A stretch of DNA of 64,000 nt, taken from assembly GCA_964512095.1 (NCBI GenBank), contig CAZEIH010000005.1, positions 1 through 64,000 of the forward strand, given 5' to 3'. The notes beneath the pieces are model-generated. The model was not told the DNA's origin. It worked only from the letters and a program-made list of their open reading frames with translations, and searched no databases. The stretch comes from DTU013 sp964512095 (lineage in GTDB: Bacteria > Bacillota > Clostridia > Acetivibrionales > DTU013). Of the stretch, positions 1-12,079 are shown piece by piece. A program made the position numbers and the translations under genes. The first letter of the stretch is position 1, and each line of letters opens with the position of its first letter.

Positions 1-80
1 CGGGCTTTATTAGATTATTTTTTATTTAGTCACATTTTTTACTGGAAGTTGACATAGATAACCGTCTTTAAGAAATAAAT

Positions 81-503
81 TTATTTATTAATAGGGTATC
101 CTACTTGAAATTTTGTTCCATTTACTGACAAACTTTTAGCCTCAATAAACAAATACGAACTCCAGATTTCTAACACAAAATTAGCCGATGCATACCAGTT
201 TTTAGTCCAGCTTTCTCGCTGTGATTTTATGCTAATATCTCCTATTCCTTCTTCAATATAATGCATTGAGGTTAATTCAAGATAGTCACCCTCATCGTAC
301 GAATCAATTTGTAATCTCTCATCTCCCTCGTTATTAGAATAGAAATAAGAAGATACTCCTTCAAAAATCACCTCAAAATTAAATACACTCTCGTTCTCAA
401 CAACTTCTATCTCTAATAATATTGAATGTTTTAATAAGATAAACTCTATTCTTTTAATAGTTCCTGCCCATAGCAAGTTTAAAGTTTTAATTAATTCGCT
501 CAT
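81..503 (-). CDS. Small hypothetical protein, candidate immunity protein
   Basis: A 140-residue protein without signal peptide or membrane segment, rich in acidic and aromatic residues. No family was recognised. Its ATG lies 4 nt after the stop codon of the giant Rhs gene, and its Shine-Dalgarno AGGTGA overlaps that stop codon, so the two genes look translationally coupled. In polymorphic toxin loci the small gene directly 3' of an Rhs toxin is usually the cognate cytoplasmic immunity protein. That role is inferred from position only; nothing in the sequence proves it. Confidence 0.6.
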   Translation of the reverse strand: MSELIKTLNLLWAGTIKRIEFILLKHSILLEIEVVENESVFNFEVIFEGVSSYFYSNNEGDERLQIDSYDEGDYLELTSMHYIEEGIGDISIKSQRESWTKNWYASANFVLEIWSSYLFIEAKSLSVNGTKFQVGYPINK

Positions 504-507
504 TTCT

Positions 508-3500
508 TCACCTACCTATACTATTCAATATATTTGTTATTTGATCCATATAAGAATTAGACATATCAATATGTGTAAGTGCTCGATCAGAAGACATTAA
601 CCCATCTAGAGTGTATGATCCCTTTCCATCAATGCTAACCCTAAAGTATGGTTGACTACGTCCTCCAGAGCCTTCATTCATTATCCTAGCTACTACAGGC
701 TTATTACCTCCTGCAGGATTAGGAATTTCAACCTTATATCCATTCTTTAATTCTGTTACTTTACCATTAAACTGCTTTGCTACTGTTTGAGCAGAATTTT
801 GAGTATTAGTAAAAACAGTCTTACTCGTTCCCTTTAACTTCGGTACTTTTATTTTTGATACTATTTTACCAATGCCATGTGAAATCCCTGCTTCAACACC
901 GTCAGCACCGAGGGTTCCACATAGTTCTCCAACATATACCCCTTTGTTCTTTCCCCCCCAAAACATCCCAGCGTAAAACTTAGCAAACTGATTCTGATAG
1001 TCACGCAAAATCATATTCATAGGGTCATAACGTGCCTCGTCGTACGTGATTACTAGCGAGACATAAGTTTCTATGGGCTTATCAATAATCATATTTACCA
1101 TATCAATTTTACTATAGATAAGCCTATGCTTAAATGATTTGCTAAATGCTTGACCGAAGTTAGCAGGATCTACATACTCTTCCCGATCTGTTACCCACTC
1201 CCATGCCTTCTCGAATATAGAAAGTTCCTTTGCCTTTTCATCTAGGCTACTTGATAAAGAGCTTACCCATTCTTTCCCGTCAAAGTATAGATGTCCCGTA
1301 GGATCCCAGTACTTAATCGGTTCATTTGCACAGTATGTATACAAATTCAAACTAAGCGGATCATTCTGCTGGCCCCTGTACGTATCCTCCTGCAGGAACC
1401 TGGCTATCTTGGGATCATACATCCTTGCGTTCAGGTAATACAGGCCAGTCTCTTCATCATATTGGTATCCGGCGTAGGTGATGCTGTTGTTGACATCACC
1501 GGTCTGCTCGGTGATGTTGCCGAAGGCATCGTAATAGTATGTGCCTGCTATGGTGCCATCTGTGGTGAGGAGTGCCGTAACATCTGCATGACCGTTGTAC
1601 ATATAGTAATATGTGGTTCCATCGGCTGTACGCATTAGCAGGTTTGTGCCGTATACGTTTCTGCCGGTCTGGTTTCCTGATCCATCTAACTCCAGCACTA
1701 CCTTGTCGTATTCATATAGGTACTTTGTCACTGCCCCACTGACACTTTTCTCAACCCTGTAACCCTCACCGTTGTATCTCATATTTACTGTGGTTCCATT
1801 GGTAAGAGTACTTATGAGCTGGTTTAGCTCGTCATATGTATTTGTGGCTGTTGTTGTTCCATTTACAGCTGTAGTTAGCTGGTTACCGTTATTATCATAT
1901 ACATATTCAGTTGTTGTAGTTGATACTCCATTTAGCTTTGTAGTTACAGTAGTAAGTCTGTTTTGCTCGTTATATGTATAAGTATTTACCCTTCTGTCGT
2001 TAGCCTTGACAACTATCTCTGTTGCTCTGTTTCCGGATCTGTCAAATGTATAGGATGTTACAGTACCATCCGGCTCTGTTACAGTTTCAAGCCTGTTAAG
2101 CATATCGTATGTGTATCTGGTGATACCCTTGCTGTCCGTCTTCTTAGTCTGGTTTCCTGCGGCATCATACTCATACACATATTCGTCTAATATTGTTCCG
2201 TCTGCCTTTTTATTTTTCAATGTCCATAAACGCCCATTGGGATAGTATGTATAGTCTTCCCTTGAGCCGTCGTGATAGACTACACTTTGGGTAGAACCAT
2301 TGTCATAGTAGGTATAGGTGGTTGTCTTGCCGTCTGCTGCTACGCTCTTTAGCCGTCCAACCCTGTCATATACCTTGCTTGTGGTATTGCCCTTGGGGTC
2401 TGCTGATGTTTCAGCCCAACAGCCTGCCTCCACACCTTCGATTATATCATATTCAAAGACAGTTATTCCCACATCAGGTACACTTTTTGTTAATACCCTG
2501 TTCAGCTCATCATAGGTTCTTGTAGTTGTGCCTGTGCTGTCAGTCATTGTGGTCTGGTTTCCGTTATTATCATAGGTATAACTGATAACTGATGTGCCAC
2601 ATGTCTGCTTTGTCAGCCTGCCGTGGATATCGTAGGTGTAATTTGTTGTTTTGCCGTTGCGGTCAATCTTTGTCTTAAGGCTTCCATCAGGGTTATATGT
2701 GTACACCTCGGTCTTAGCGGGATTATATGTGTAGCTTCCTTCTGCGCCGGTCCTTCCGCCGTGATCTATCCTTCTGGCGGGAAGATTCATCACATTGTAC
2801 TCATATGTTGCAGTGTTGCCCCTGGCATCCGTTTGGGTAAGCATATTACCATTGCTGTCGTAGGTATAGCTGGTAGTCTCGTTCTTCGCGTTGGTAACGG
2901 TAGCCAGCCTATTGAACTCATCATATGTATAGCTTGTCCTATTGTTCCTGCCATCTATCTTTGAGCCTATATTGCCCATATTGTCATAGGTCTGGCTTGA
3001 CCTGCTTCCTGAAGGATCAATTACAGCCACCTGCCTGTTGTTCCTGTCATACTCGTAATGCGTCAGGTTATTCAGTGCGTCATATGACCTTACCTGTGCA
3101 TTGCTGTGGTTGTATTCCATGCGTTGTATCGTCTTGTTGTACTGGTCCTTTACCTCTATGAGCCTGTTGAGGGGATCATAGATATTGGTTACGCTATTGC
3201 CCCTCCAGTCTGTTTGGCTGGTCTTGTTGCTATTTTTGTCATAGCCCATGGTTGTGGTCTGTTCAGTCCCATTGACATTGACCGTTGTAGAAATGAGCCT
3301 GTTCAATGCATCATATGTATATTCCGTGGTGTTTTCATTGCCATTGGTCTCAAACCTTATATTCCCGTTCTTATCATACTTGCAATATGTAGTTATAATC
3401 TCACTTTCATTAGACGCCTTTTGTGTATGAGATAGTTCCCTGCCAAAGCCATCATACTCAAATACATCTACCCTGCCCATACTGTCACGCTGCTCGATAA

Positions 3501-6500
3501 GGTTCCCCATCACATCGTACCAGTAGGTTACTGTGTTTCCTGCAATTGTGCTGTCCTCGGGATATTCGGCTTTCCGTAATTTCCCCAGAGCGTTATACTC
3601 AAAGCTTGTCGTGTTTCCGTTACCATCTGTTTGAGAAATGGCATTGCCAAGGAAGTCATACTCAGCTGACCTAACCCTTATTTCCGCAGCAGAAGAAGTT
3701 TTCTTCACACCTACCGATAAAACATTGCCGGCATCGTCATATGAATAGCTTGTGATGACTCCTGCAGCATTAGTCTCGGTTGTCTTTCTCCCAAGCCCAT
3801 CGTATGTATACCTAACTGTATATGGGCGATTCTTCAGCTTCGTTTCAGGGTCAATTGTGGTAATTACCTGATTAGCATAGTTAAACGCATATTCCACACC
3901 GTAGCCTGTATTTATGGCAGAATCTATACTTGATTTATTAGTGGCTGCCTCATATCCCAGTGCGTCAAGCTCTTTTATTGTGTTGCCGTTGCTGTCATAC
4001 TTGTACGCCTTCGATGTTATACTGACCCACTGCTGACTGGCTGGATCCTTGTAAATATCCAGCTTGGCCTTCAGCCTGCCCATTTTGTCATAGACATATT
4101 CGACCCTGTTCATCTCAGACAGCTTCTTTGCTGGATTATAGTTCTCGGGAGATACCTCGGCAATTAGCCTTCCGGCATTATCGTAATAGCATCCGGTGGT
4201 TCCCTGCATTGCATCTATTACCTTGATCCGATTGCCTCGCTGGTCATACTCGTTTGCTGTTGTATTACCCATTGGATCAACACTGGTTAGGACCTTCCCC
4301 TGCCAGTCATAGGTGGTTGAAGTTGTGATAAGCGTATCTGCACCATATTCATCCTTGCCGGGAGTACTTGTGCCGGTCTGCCTATTCAGATTATCATAGC
4401 TATATTCAGTTGTGATACCATTTGGTGTCTTTACTGTCTTTAGGTTTCCGTTTTTGTCGTATGTATATATTGTGGTCAGAGCTACATTCGAATCAGACTC
4501 AGAATTATTGCCTGCGATGTCCCCGGCCTTTACATTAACCTTCATCTCAACGGGCTTGCCAAGATGATTGTTTACATACTCTGTTACATTACTGTTCACG
4601 CTGTCCGTATACTTTACTTCTTTTGTCAGAACACCGTCATAGTCATAGAAGTAGTCTGTCCTTCTTCCTTCTCCATCTGTTACAGACTTGACCCTTCCAT
4701 TTTTGTAATAGTCATAGCTTGTGTATGCAAAGGTGACCGGCACATTGTATAGGGTAACGAGCTCCTTGCCCATCTTAATTTGCTTCTGCCTGCCAGCCTT
4801 GTCGTATGTTATGCTGCTGTATGAGTATTTATTTGCTTCAACGGGGCTCCATTGTTCAGTCAGCTGGTTCAATCCGTCATATTTGTAATATGTTGTATTG
4901 CCTCTAGCATCCTTGGTTGATTTCAATGTTCCGTTTTTGTTGTATGATGAGGATATGCTTGTCCCATCAGGATTTGCCTGTAGTATCTGCCTACCTGCGT
5001 AGTCATAGGTGTATACCGTTGTTGCAGTTTCGCTTCCATTTAGATGAACAGTATGAGTCTTTTGCGTGTTCTTGTTTGTCAAAATATCGTATGTGTATTC
5101 TTCTAGAAGCTTTTCACCTGAATTCTGATCAGCCTTAAAATATACACGGCTCGGCCTGTTCATAAGGTCATATTCATAACGATAGATGGAGCCGTTTGGC
5201 TTTGTTTCGCTGGATACGTTGCCGGAGATATCGTAGGTATATGTTGTTGTGCTACCTTGTGCATCAGTCACTGTGCGGATATTACCATTGTCATAATATG
5301 TGTATCTGGTTCCATGATTGCCCGAGTATATGTGGCTTGGCAGCCCATCATGTATCTCTTCGTACTGATTCGGTGATATTTCTTTTGTTTTTCTGCCATT
5401 TTTATCGTATACCGTCCTTGTGGTTTCGCCGCCATCCAAAACAGTCCTCTCCACATTTCCGTTATTATCAACTGTGATTTCGGTCCTATAGCCCTTTGGT
5501 GATGTCTGGGCTATAAGTATGCTCCTTGCGTCATATTCATTGACGGTTAATTCTCCCGTCTCCGGATCACTTGTTGATAAGAGATTTCCGTATTGATTAT
5601 AGGTGTATTCGGTGGCACTGCCCTCCGAGTCGGTCACTGTATGTACCAGGCCATTTAGATAATATGTGTAATATGTTATTGCGAAATTGTCTCCGTCTAC
5701 TCCTGTGTATTGATCTGTTCCGTTTAATGGTTTAATAACCTTCAGGAGGTTCTTTTTATCAGTTCCATAGTCATAGAAGGTGTATTTCCCCTCCTCGTCC
5801 TTTTCCGACGTCAGGTTGTTCTTATCGTCATAGGTCATTATCCTGCAGCTGTTGTCGGGGTTTGTTATCTTAATGATGTTGCCGTTTGCGTCTCTGTCCA
5901 AGGTAGTTGTGTTGCCGTTTCTATCGGTAACGCTTCTTTCCTCCCCACACTTGTATTCAATGGAATTTGACCCGTACACAGTTTTAGTTATCTTGCCTTC
6001 TGCATCGGTTGTGCTTGTAATATACAGTGAGTGGTCGTAGGTCTGGACTGTCTCCCTAGCCTTACTGTCTGTGATTGTTACCTTGTAGTTGCTATTGTCA
6101 TAAGTATATGTTTTAGCATTACCAGTAGAATCGGTTCTTGTATGTACTTTGTATTTGTTTTCATTTTCATCATATATATATGATACCGATTCAATTAGTT
6201 TGTTATAGCTGTCCCTGATTTCCGTAAGGGAGCCATGTGTGTCATATCCATAGTTCGTTTCTTTTCCTGCAGCGTCGGTTACTTTTATTAGCCGGTTGCT
6301 GTCATATTCATATGTTATTGTCCTGCCACCGGTTACGTCCGTTATGCTATCAACCAGATCGTTGGAGTTATATGATATGGTGTACTGTCTGCCTACTGTA
6401 TCGGTAATGCCATGGACTTTACCATCAGCATCTACACTGATTTCAATGGTATTGTCGTTTTGGTCCATTGCTTTTTCAAGGTAACCGGCCTTGTTGAAAT

Positions 6501-9500
6501 AGTATGCTTCCTGATTTTTTAGTGTTAGGACATATTTGTCTTCGCTATTTTTAGTAAGGGTGCTGCGTGAATCGTTTGCAGTGAAAGTGCCATCGCCGTT
6601 TACATTGAAGGTTTGCACACTGCCGTCGGGGAGTCTGACTATTTTTAGCTCGGGATCTGATTTTATTGTTATTACGCCATCTATGATGTGCTGGTATTCA
6701 CTGTCTTTTATACTGCTTTCATATCCGAAGGTCCAGCCCCTGCCAAACATTGTGTTCTGCCTGTCATCTCCGGAGTTGTATGCTCGGGTGATGGTCGTAG
6801 CGAATCCCGGTGATGATACCACCATGTCAGTGAAGATGTTTGAGTAATTGCCGGAGGGCGCAACTCTATACTTTCCATATGATCTCTTTTGCATGAAATC
6901 ATAGCCTATCCAAGGTGAACAAATTACATTGGGGCTTACCTTGTTTCCACCCTGAGTCCAGTAGCCACTTTTTGTAATGGGGTTTTCGATATATACCGAG
7001 GGGCCATTTACTGAACCCCAATAGTTATACCTTGCATCTATTGGAGTGGTAGAGGCGTTGTATAATCCGTAACTAGAATTGTCATGGATTGAATTATATG
7101 CGATTATTGGTTGGATGTTACTTGATACATATATTCCGTTACCAAATGAATGGCTTAGCTCTGAGTTGGTTAGTGTCAGTTTTCCTTTAACTATAAGGCT
7201 TTTATCCTCATTANNNNNNNNNNNNNNNNNNNNNNNNNNNNNNNNNNNNNNNNNNNNNNNNNNNNNNNNNNNNNNNNNNNNNNNNNNNNNNNNNNNNNNN
7301 NNNNNNNNNNNNNCTCTGAGTTGGTTAGTGTCAGTTTTCCTTTAACTATAAGGCTTTTATCCTCATTATATGCATAGAATCTGCCTCCATACCGTACCTT
7401 TACATAATCGCCAATTAGCTCTCCTGTAGCGCCTACCTCTATACCATTCCAATATTGTGATGCTGTTATTACTCCTTTTCCACCATATTCAGGATCATTT
7501 ACAGCTGTAAATACTATTGGATTCTCTGCGGTCCCTAGAGCATTCATCTTACCTTCTACACATATCTTATCTCCATATGAGCGACTTGAACTATCACTTT
7601 TAATTATTGCTCCCGGCTCTACCGTCAACGTTACTCCCTCTGGTATAGTCAAGCTCCCCGTCAACAAATACGGGCCCCCTGCAGCTGTCCACACAGTATC
7701 TTCTGCGATAGTTCCTCCCGTAGATGTATGCTGCAACGTTTTCTCAGAAATGGCTTCACTCCACAGACCTAGTTCTTCATTCAGCCTTGCTCGCACCCTA
7801 TATGTATGCGATGATCCAGGCGCTAAGCCAATATGTACATACCCATTGTCCAGAATATTCTCAACCAGCACCCCATCAGCCTCTATGTCATACCCTGTTG
7901 CTCCTTGCACTGCATCCCAGAACAAGCTTACAAATGTAGTAGATGGCGCTGCCTGCAAATTAGCTGGGGCATTTAGCTGAGTGTATACTGTCAACAATTC
8001 GCTCCATACTAAAGATTCCTTTGCCTTTACACGGTAAGTATGGGACGTTCCGGGAAGCAGACCGGTATGAACATAGGATGTTTCCAATTCATTGTCTATA
8101 ACTACTCCATCAACTTCAATTTCGTATCCACTGCTGTCTTCTGATGCTTCCCAGCTAACTACAATTGCATTATCAGTTACACTAGATACAGTCAAGAACA
8201 TCGGTAAATCCATTGTCCGTACATTTATAGAACTCTCTTCTGATAAATTGCCTGAATAATCACAAGCTCTCACAGTATAGATATATTCCGTAGATGGCAA
8301 TAGTGATGAGTCTACATACTCATTTAGCGTAGTGTCTCCGATTTTTTCCATATTCCTGTATATTTCATAGTTATACACCCCACCATTATCCGTTGCTGCA
8401 TTCCACTTTATATGCACCTGTGTCTCTGTGGCACTCTCTAGCATCAAACCCTCTACAGGCGTAGGTGCTACTTCATCTGTTAAATCAGATAGTGTTGTTA
8501 TCACAAAGTTTTCAAATATTGCAGTACATAAGCTACCATCACTGTGAGATGAAACGCATAGCCCGGTCATTACATCCTCATTCATGTCAACACTACAAAC
8601 GTCTCCAAACCTGGTCCACACAGCGCCATCATCAGATAAATAGGCACTATAGCTATTTCCCTTCCTAATAAGTCTTAGGTAGTTGCAGGTTGCACCAGAT
8701 ACCATATTTACATTTTCGATGCTAGCGCCATCTATTTTTCTGCTATCAAAGCACAATTTATTCTCAGGTGTAAGAATTAGACTGATACATTTACTTGACG
8801 GCGATGTAGTTTCTCTTACCATTATTCCAGCCTGAGCCTGTGCCTCTAAATCAGTGTTATCTATTGACACAACTTTTGTTGTGATAATAAAGTCTTCACT
8901 GACCTGCTCATATGCAAAAAAGAAATCATCTGATGTGCCGCCAATACCGGTTCCTGAGCCTTTCAACGTATATGTGTCCTCAGTTACAAATATACATCCA
9001 GCAGGCGTAGTTATGCCTATATCCTGATACTGCAAGTTGCATGTTTGCTCTGTTTCTATGGACAAAAGATTTTGAGGTGCATCAGGTGATGTATGAATAT
9101 CTGGTACTTCATTTGTATTGGTCTGAATGGTATCTGAAGTGGAAATATTATTGTCTTCTAATTGACCAGTATTAGCTGGCATGGAATTGTTTTCAGTACC
9201 AGTGTCGGGGTTAACTGATGCTCTATCAATACTGCTTGTATCCGTTAATATTATTGGATTATTATCAGTATCCTCTTGTAAGGGATTACTATCATCCCCT
9301 GTGGGCATATTAGTTTCACTCGGGAATTCGCTAGCATCCATATATGGTTCACTGCTATCCTCCGTGAATCCATCAACTCCATCTAGCGCCTCACTACTAT
9401 CCTCCAAGGATTCATTAGTACTATCTGAGGGAGCACTCGCCTCAATGGATTCGTCTATTTCTCCTAAGGGTGTACTAGCTGCAGATACATTAGTCTCTAC

Positions 9501-9671
9501 TAAGGGCTCACTATCATCCTCTGCACCAAAAGCACCATTATATACCACTCCCGGCTCAATTAAGCTCGCATATGATATTGGTATCTGATATAGTACTGTA
9601 AGTGGTGAAAATTCAGCAAGTAACAGAATAATAGCTAGTATCATTGAAATTCTCTTTAATAATTTGTACAT
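508..9671 (-). CDS. Giant secreted Rhs/YD-repeat protein with C-terminal toxin-like domain (interrupted by assembly gap)
   Basis: The frame is open on both sides of the 100-N run. Collapsing the Ns plus one of the two identical 55-nt flanks gives one 3002-residue frame. Order of parts: signal peptide (about 1-36); Ser/Asp/Glu-rich linker (37-205); a jelly-roll DUF1349-like domain (about 210-395); three fibronectin type III domains (about 400-670); a right-handed beta-helix segment (about 675-865) ending in the NYWGS...NGPS...SPWIGY signature; a DUF6531 start (about 880-950); dozens of YD repeats; an Rhs core ending DPLSLNLYTYCANEP...DPTGH (about 2740); and a unique 260-residue C-terminus. The last 90 residues are compact and may resemble a predicted RNase-type polymorphic toxin; this is a weak guess. 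A GGGGG ribosome site precedes the ATG. It is probably an exported contact-dependent toxin or adhesin. Confidence 0.85.
7159..7368. other. Assembly gap (100 N) flanked by identical 55-nt copies
   Basis: Exactly 100 Ns occupy 7214-7313. The 55 bases before (7159-7213) and after (7314-7368) are identical. Removing the Ns and one copy deletes 155 bases and puts the upstream and downstream coding frames in register. The gap is therefore probably a default-size spacer between two contigs that overlap by 55 nt, as expected from a k=55 de Bruijn assembly, and not missing sequence. Confidence 0.9.
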
Positions 9672-10038
9672 TATAAATCCCCCTAGAAAAAATAAAGTTA
9701 CATGAAAACATTCAACATCTTTTGGTATCCTTATTATTACTTACATAAATTTGTTTATTTGTAAAGCGTTTTCGCTTACTTTCTGTGACAATATTTTTTT
9801 GTTTTGCTTTTATTTGGTACTCGAATCAATTAACAGCATACCAACGCCAAAGCTTATCCATTGTTTTTATCCTTTAATGAGCTTGAGATATTGCATGACT
9901 TCCATGGCCTCTCCAATCTAAAGCTTGTCCATTGTTTTGTCCGCCAGGCCCCGTGTTCACGATTTCCTACCCTAGATTCTGCATTTGAACTATGCTATAA
10001 TGAAACACTGATAAATCTAGCTAGTCATGAGGTGTAAT
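9672..10038. other. Intergenic region between divergent Rhs gene and prfA
   Basis: A 367-bp AT-rich spacer carrying the 5' ends of two divergent units. It holds the inverted repeat at 9764-9777 and a TATAAT at 9996-10001 that is the likely -10 box for prfA; its -35 match is poor. No gene was seen in the rest. Confidence 0.5.
9764..9777. promoter_or_regulatory. Inverted repeat upstream of the Rhs gene
   Basis: AAGCG-TTTT-CGCTT forms a perfect 5-bp inverted repeat about 95 bp upstream of the Rhs start codon. It overlaps a TTTACA that could serve as a -35 box on the minus strand. It could be an operator. It does not fit the CcpA cre consensus, being one base out of register. Confidence 0.3.
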
Positions 10039-11118
10039 ATGTTTGATAAACTCGAAGCTACGGACAACAGGTATGAGGAAATCAGCCTCAAGCTCAGCGA
10101 CCCCGAGGTCATATCCAATCAGGATGAGTACCGCAGGCTTATGAAGGAGTATTCCGAGCTTGACGAAATAGTAACTAAATACCGCGAATATAAAAAAGTT
10201 AAATCTGATATAGCTGAAGCTAAGGAATTGCTGGATGGGGCTCTGGACAAAGATTTCCGTGAGCTTGTCCAGCTTGAATTCAATGAATCAAAGGAAAAGC
10301 TTGTGGTCATAGAGGATGAGCTAAAGCTTCTGCTTTTGCCAAAGGACCCCAACGATAACAGAAGTGTCATTGTTGAAATCAGAGGAGGCGCCGGCGGAGA
10401 AGAAGCTGCCCTGTTTGCAGCCAACCTGTTTAGGATGTATACCCGCTATGGTGAAAGAAACAACTGGAAATCCGAGATTCTTGATATCAACGAGACAGAG
10501 ATAGGTGGCATAAAGGAAGTTGTTTTTTCAATAGAAGCCAAAGGTGCATACAGCAGACTGAAATATGAGAGCGGGGTCCACCGCGTCCAACGGGTTCCCT
10601 CAACCGAATCCAGCGGCAGGATTCATACCTCAACTGTCACAGTAGCAGTTCTTCCAGAAGTAGACGATGTTGACGTTGATATAAACCCCAATGATCTGCA
10701 AATAGACACCTATCGTGCATCAGGTGCTGGAGGACAGCATGTCAACAAAACCAGCTCCGCTATAAGGATAACTCATATGCCCACAGGCATCGTAGTTACC
10801 TGCCAGGATCAGCGCTCACAGCACAAAAACAAGGACAAGGCGATGAAGGTACTCAGGTCAAAGCTATACGAAATAGCTCAGGAGCAGCAGAGCTCCGAGA
10901 TAGCCATGAACCGCAAGAGTCAGGTGGGTACAGGTGACAGAAGCGAGCGCATCCGGACCTATAATTTCCCTCAGGGCAGAGTTTCAGACCACAGAATAGG
11001 ACTTACACTATATAAAATAGAAGAAATAATGGACGGTGATCTTGAAGAAATTCTGGACGCGTTGATTACGGCAGACAGATCAGAAAAACTGAGCAACGCT
11101 GCCTATGACGAAGACTAA
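10039..11118 (+). CDS. prfA: Peptide chain release factor 1
   Basis: Class I release factor that reads UAA and UAG in the ribosomal A site and triggers peptidyl-tRNA hydrolysis. At 359 residues it has the usual family length. The codon-reading PxT motif appears as PST in RVPSTESSGRIHTS, and the catalytic GGQ lies in YRASGAGGQHVNK. An in-frame ATG lies 12 nt upstream at 10027, but AGGTG at 10030-10034 is a Shine-Dalgarno placed correctly for the ATG at 10039, so that start is chosen. It is the first gene of a co-directional housekeeping cluster. The glutamine methyltransferase gene prmC, often adjacent, is not in the window. Confidence 0.97.
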   Translation: MFDKLEATDNRYEEISLKLSDPEVISNQDEYRRLMKEYSELDEIVTKYREYKKVKSDIAEAKELLDGALDKDFRELVQLEFNESKEKLVVIEDELKLLLLPKDPNDNRSVIVEIRGGAGGEEAALFAANLFRMYTRYGERNNWKSEILDINETEIGGIKEVVFSIEAKGAYSRLKYESGVHRVQRVPSTESSGRIHTSTVTVAVLPEVDDVDVDINPNDLQIDTYRASGAGGQHVNKTSSAIRITHMPTGIVVTCQDQRSQHKNKDKAMKVLRSKLYEIAQEQQSSEIAMNRKSQVGTGDRSERIRTYNFPQGRVSDHRIGLTLYKIEEIMDGDLEEILDALITADRSEKLSNAAYDED

Positions 11119-11190
11119 GGGGTGCTATATCTTCCCAAGACTAATATTCTAAGCCTTCCTCGAATATATTGTTAATATCGCTAAAACGTA

Positions 11191-11290
11191 AGTCAATTCG
11201 CTTCGTTCAGGGAGTCGGGCAGAGACGGGATTCCACCTGACCAATGAAGCCGACCTTTAGAGGTCAGCGTCTTCTGAAGGCATAGATGAA
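11191..11290 (+). repeat. Dispersed hairpin-rich intergenic repeat, copy A (near full length)
   Basis: This copy starts GTCAATTCGCTTCG and ends GGCATAGATGAA. It contains two foldable modules: a GTC(A/G)GG...CC(A)CCTGAC hairpin and a CCGACCT-TTAG-AGGTC(A/G)G hairpin, then a CTTCTGAAG palindrome. Related copies lie at 17644, 28731, 34151 (inverted), 36197 and 49611. Its last bases include the ATG at 11286, which is therefore not the real start of the next gene. Confidence 0.75.
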
Positions 11291-11309
11291 TTGGGGTATG
11301 GAGGGCTCT

Positions 11310-12047
11310 ATGGGAAACCTGCTGGAAATAACCCTTGTGGGCTTAGTATCAGGCCTTGCCGGGACTGGACTCGGCGGGCTGTCAGCATTCATAATCTCAA
11401 AAGCAAGCAACCGAATAATGAGTTCAATAATGGAGTTTTCAGCAGGTCTGATGACTGCTGTTGTATGCTTTGAACTACTCCCGGAAGCCTTTAAGCTTGG
11501 TGGTACCCTGTATACCTTCACCGGTATACTTGCTGGAATCCTAATTGTTGTTCTCATAGAAGGTCTGCTTAAGAAATCGCCTTCCATTGGAAAAGGAGAA
11601 AACACAGGACTGCTCAGGGCCGGAATTCTTATGGCTATTGCAATGGCAATGCATAATTTCCCAGAAGGCTTTGCAGTGGGATCGGGCTTTGAAGCCTCAC
11701 CAAGCCTTGGAATTACAATAACTCTAGCCATAATAATACATGATATACCAGAAGGTCTAGCAATGGCGGTGCCGATGCGGGCAGGAGGCCTACCCAAGCT
11801 AAAAGCCTTCACATATACACTGCTCTCAGGGGTGCCAATGGGTTTTGGAGCGCTGCTGGGAGCTTTGCTTGGTAAAATATCTGAACAGCTTACAGCTGCC
11901 TGTCTTGGCTTTGCAGGCGGAGCTATGCTCTATATTATTTATGGTGAACTGGTTCCGGAATCAAAGCGTCTTTATCTAGGAAGATTATCTTCATTAGCGA
12001 ATGTTTGGGGAATATTGTGTGGTATAATAGTATCAATCTATAATTGA
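11310..12047 (+). CDS. ZIP-family divalent metal transporter
   Basis: A 245-residue polytopic membrane protein that probably imports zinc or another divalent cation. Two diagnostic ZIP motifs are present: HNFPEG in the fourth and HDIPEG in the fifth membrane segment, whose histidines and glutamates form the metal path. A Gly-rich first segment and a short loop before the HNFPEG helix also fit. The start at 11310 is chosen because GGAGG at 11300-11304 lies 5 nt upstream; the in-frame ATG at 11286 falls inside the repeat element and has no ribosome site. Metal specificity cannot be read from the sequence. Confidence 0.92.
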   Translation: MGNLLEITLVGLVSGLAGTGLGGLSAFIISKASNRIMSSIMEFSAGLMTAVVCFELLPEAFKLGGTLYTFTGILAGILIVVLIEGLLKKSPSIGKGENTGLLRAGILMAIAMAMHNFPEGFAVGSGFEASPSLGITITLAIIIHDIPEGLAMAVPMRAGGLPKLKAFTYTLLSGVPMGFGALLGALLGKISEQLTAACLGFAGGAMLYIIYGELVPESKRLYLGRLSSLANVWGILCGIIVSIYN

Positions 12048-12079
12048 ATAAATGACATAAAAAAAGGGAGCATCATAAT

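Noticed and set aside
1291..6847. Plus-strand open frames opposite the Rhs gene
   Set aside because: Shadows of the repetitive YD-repeat coding sequence; none has a ribosome site or recognisable family.
9758..9780. CcpA cre site upstream of the Rhs gene
   Set aside because: The AAGCG/CGCTT palindrome resembles cre, but the TGNAANCG register is off by one base.
10027..10038. Longer N-terminus for prfA (start at 10027)
   Set aside because: The first codons contain the AGGTG ribosome site for the ATG at 10039; family proteins start at MFDKL-like sequences.
11286..11309. Upstream ATG for the ZIP transporter
   Set aside because: It lies in repeat copy A without a Shine-Dalgarno site, whereas the ATG at 11310 has GGAGG at ideal spacing.
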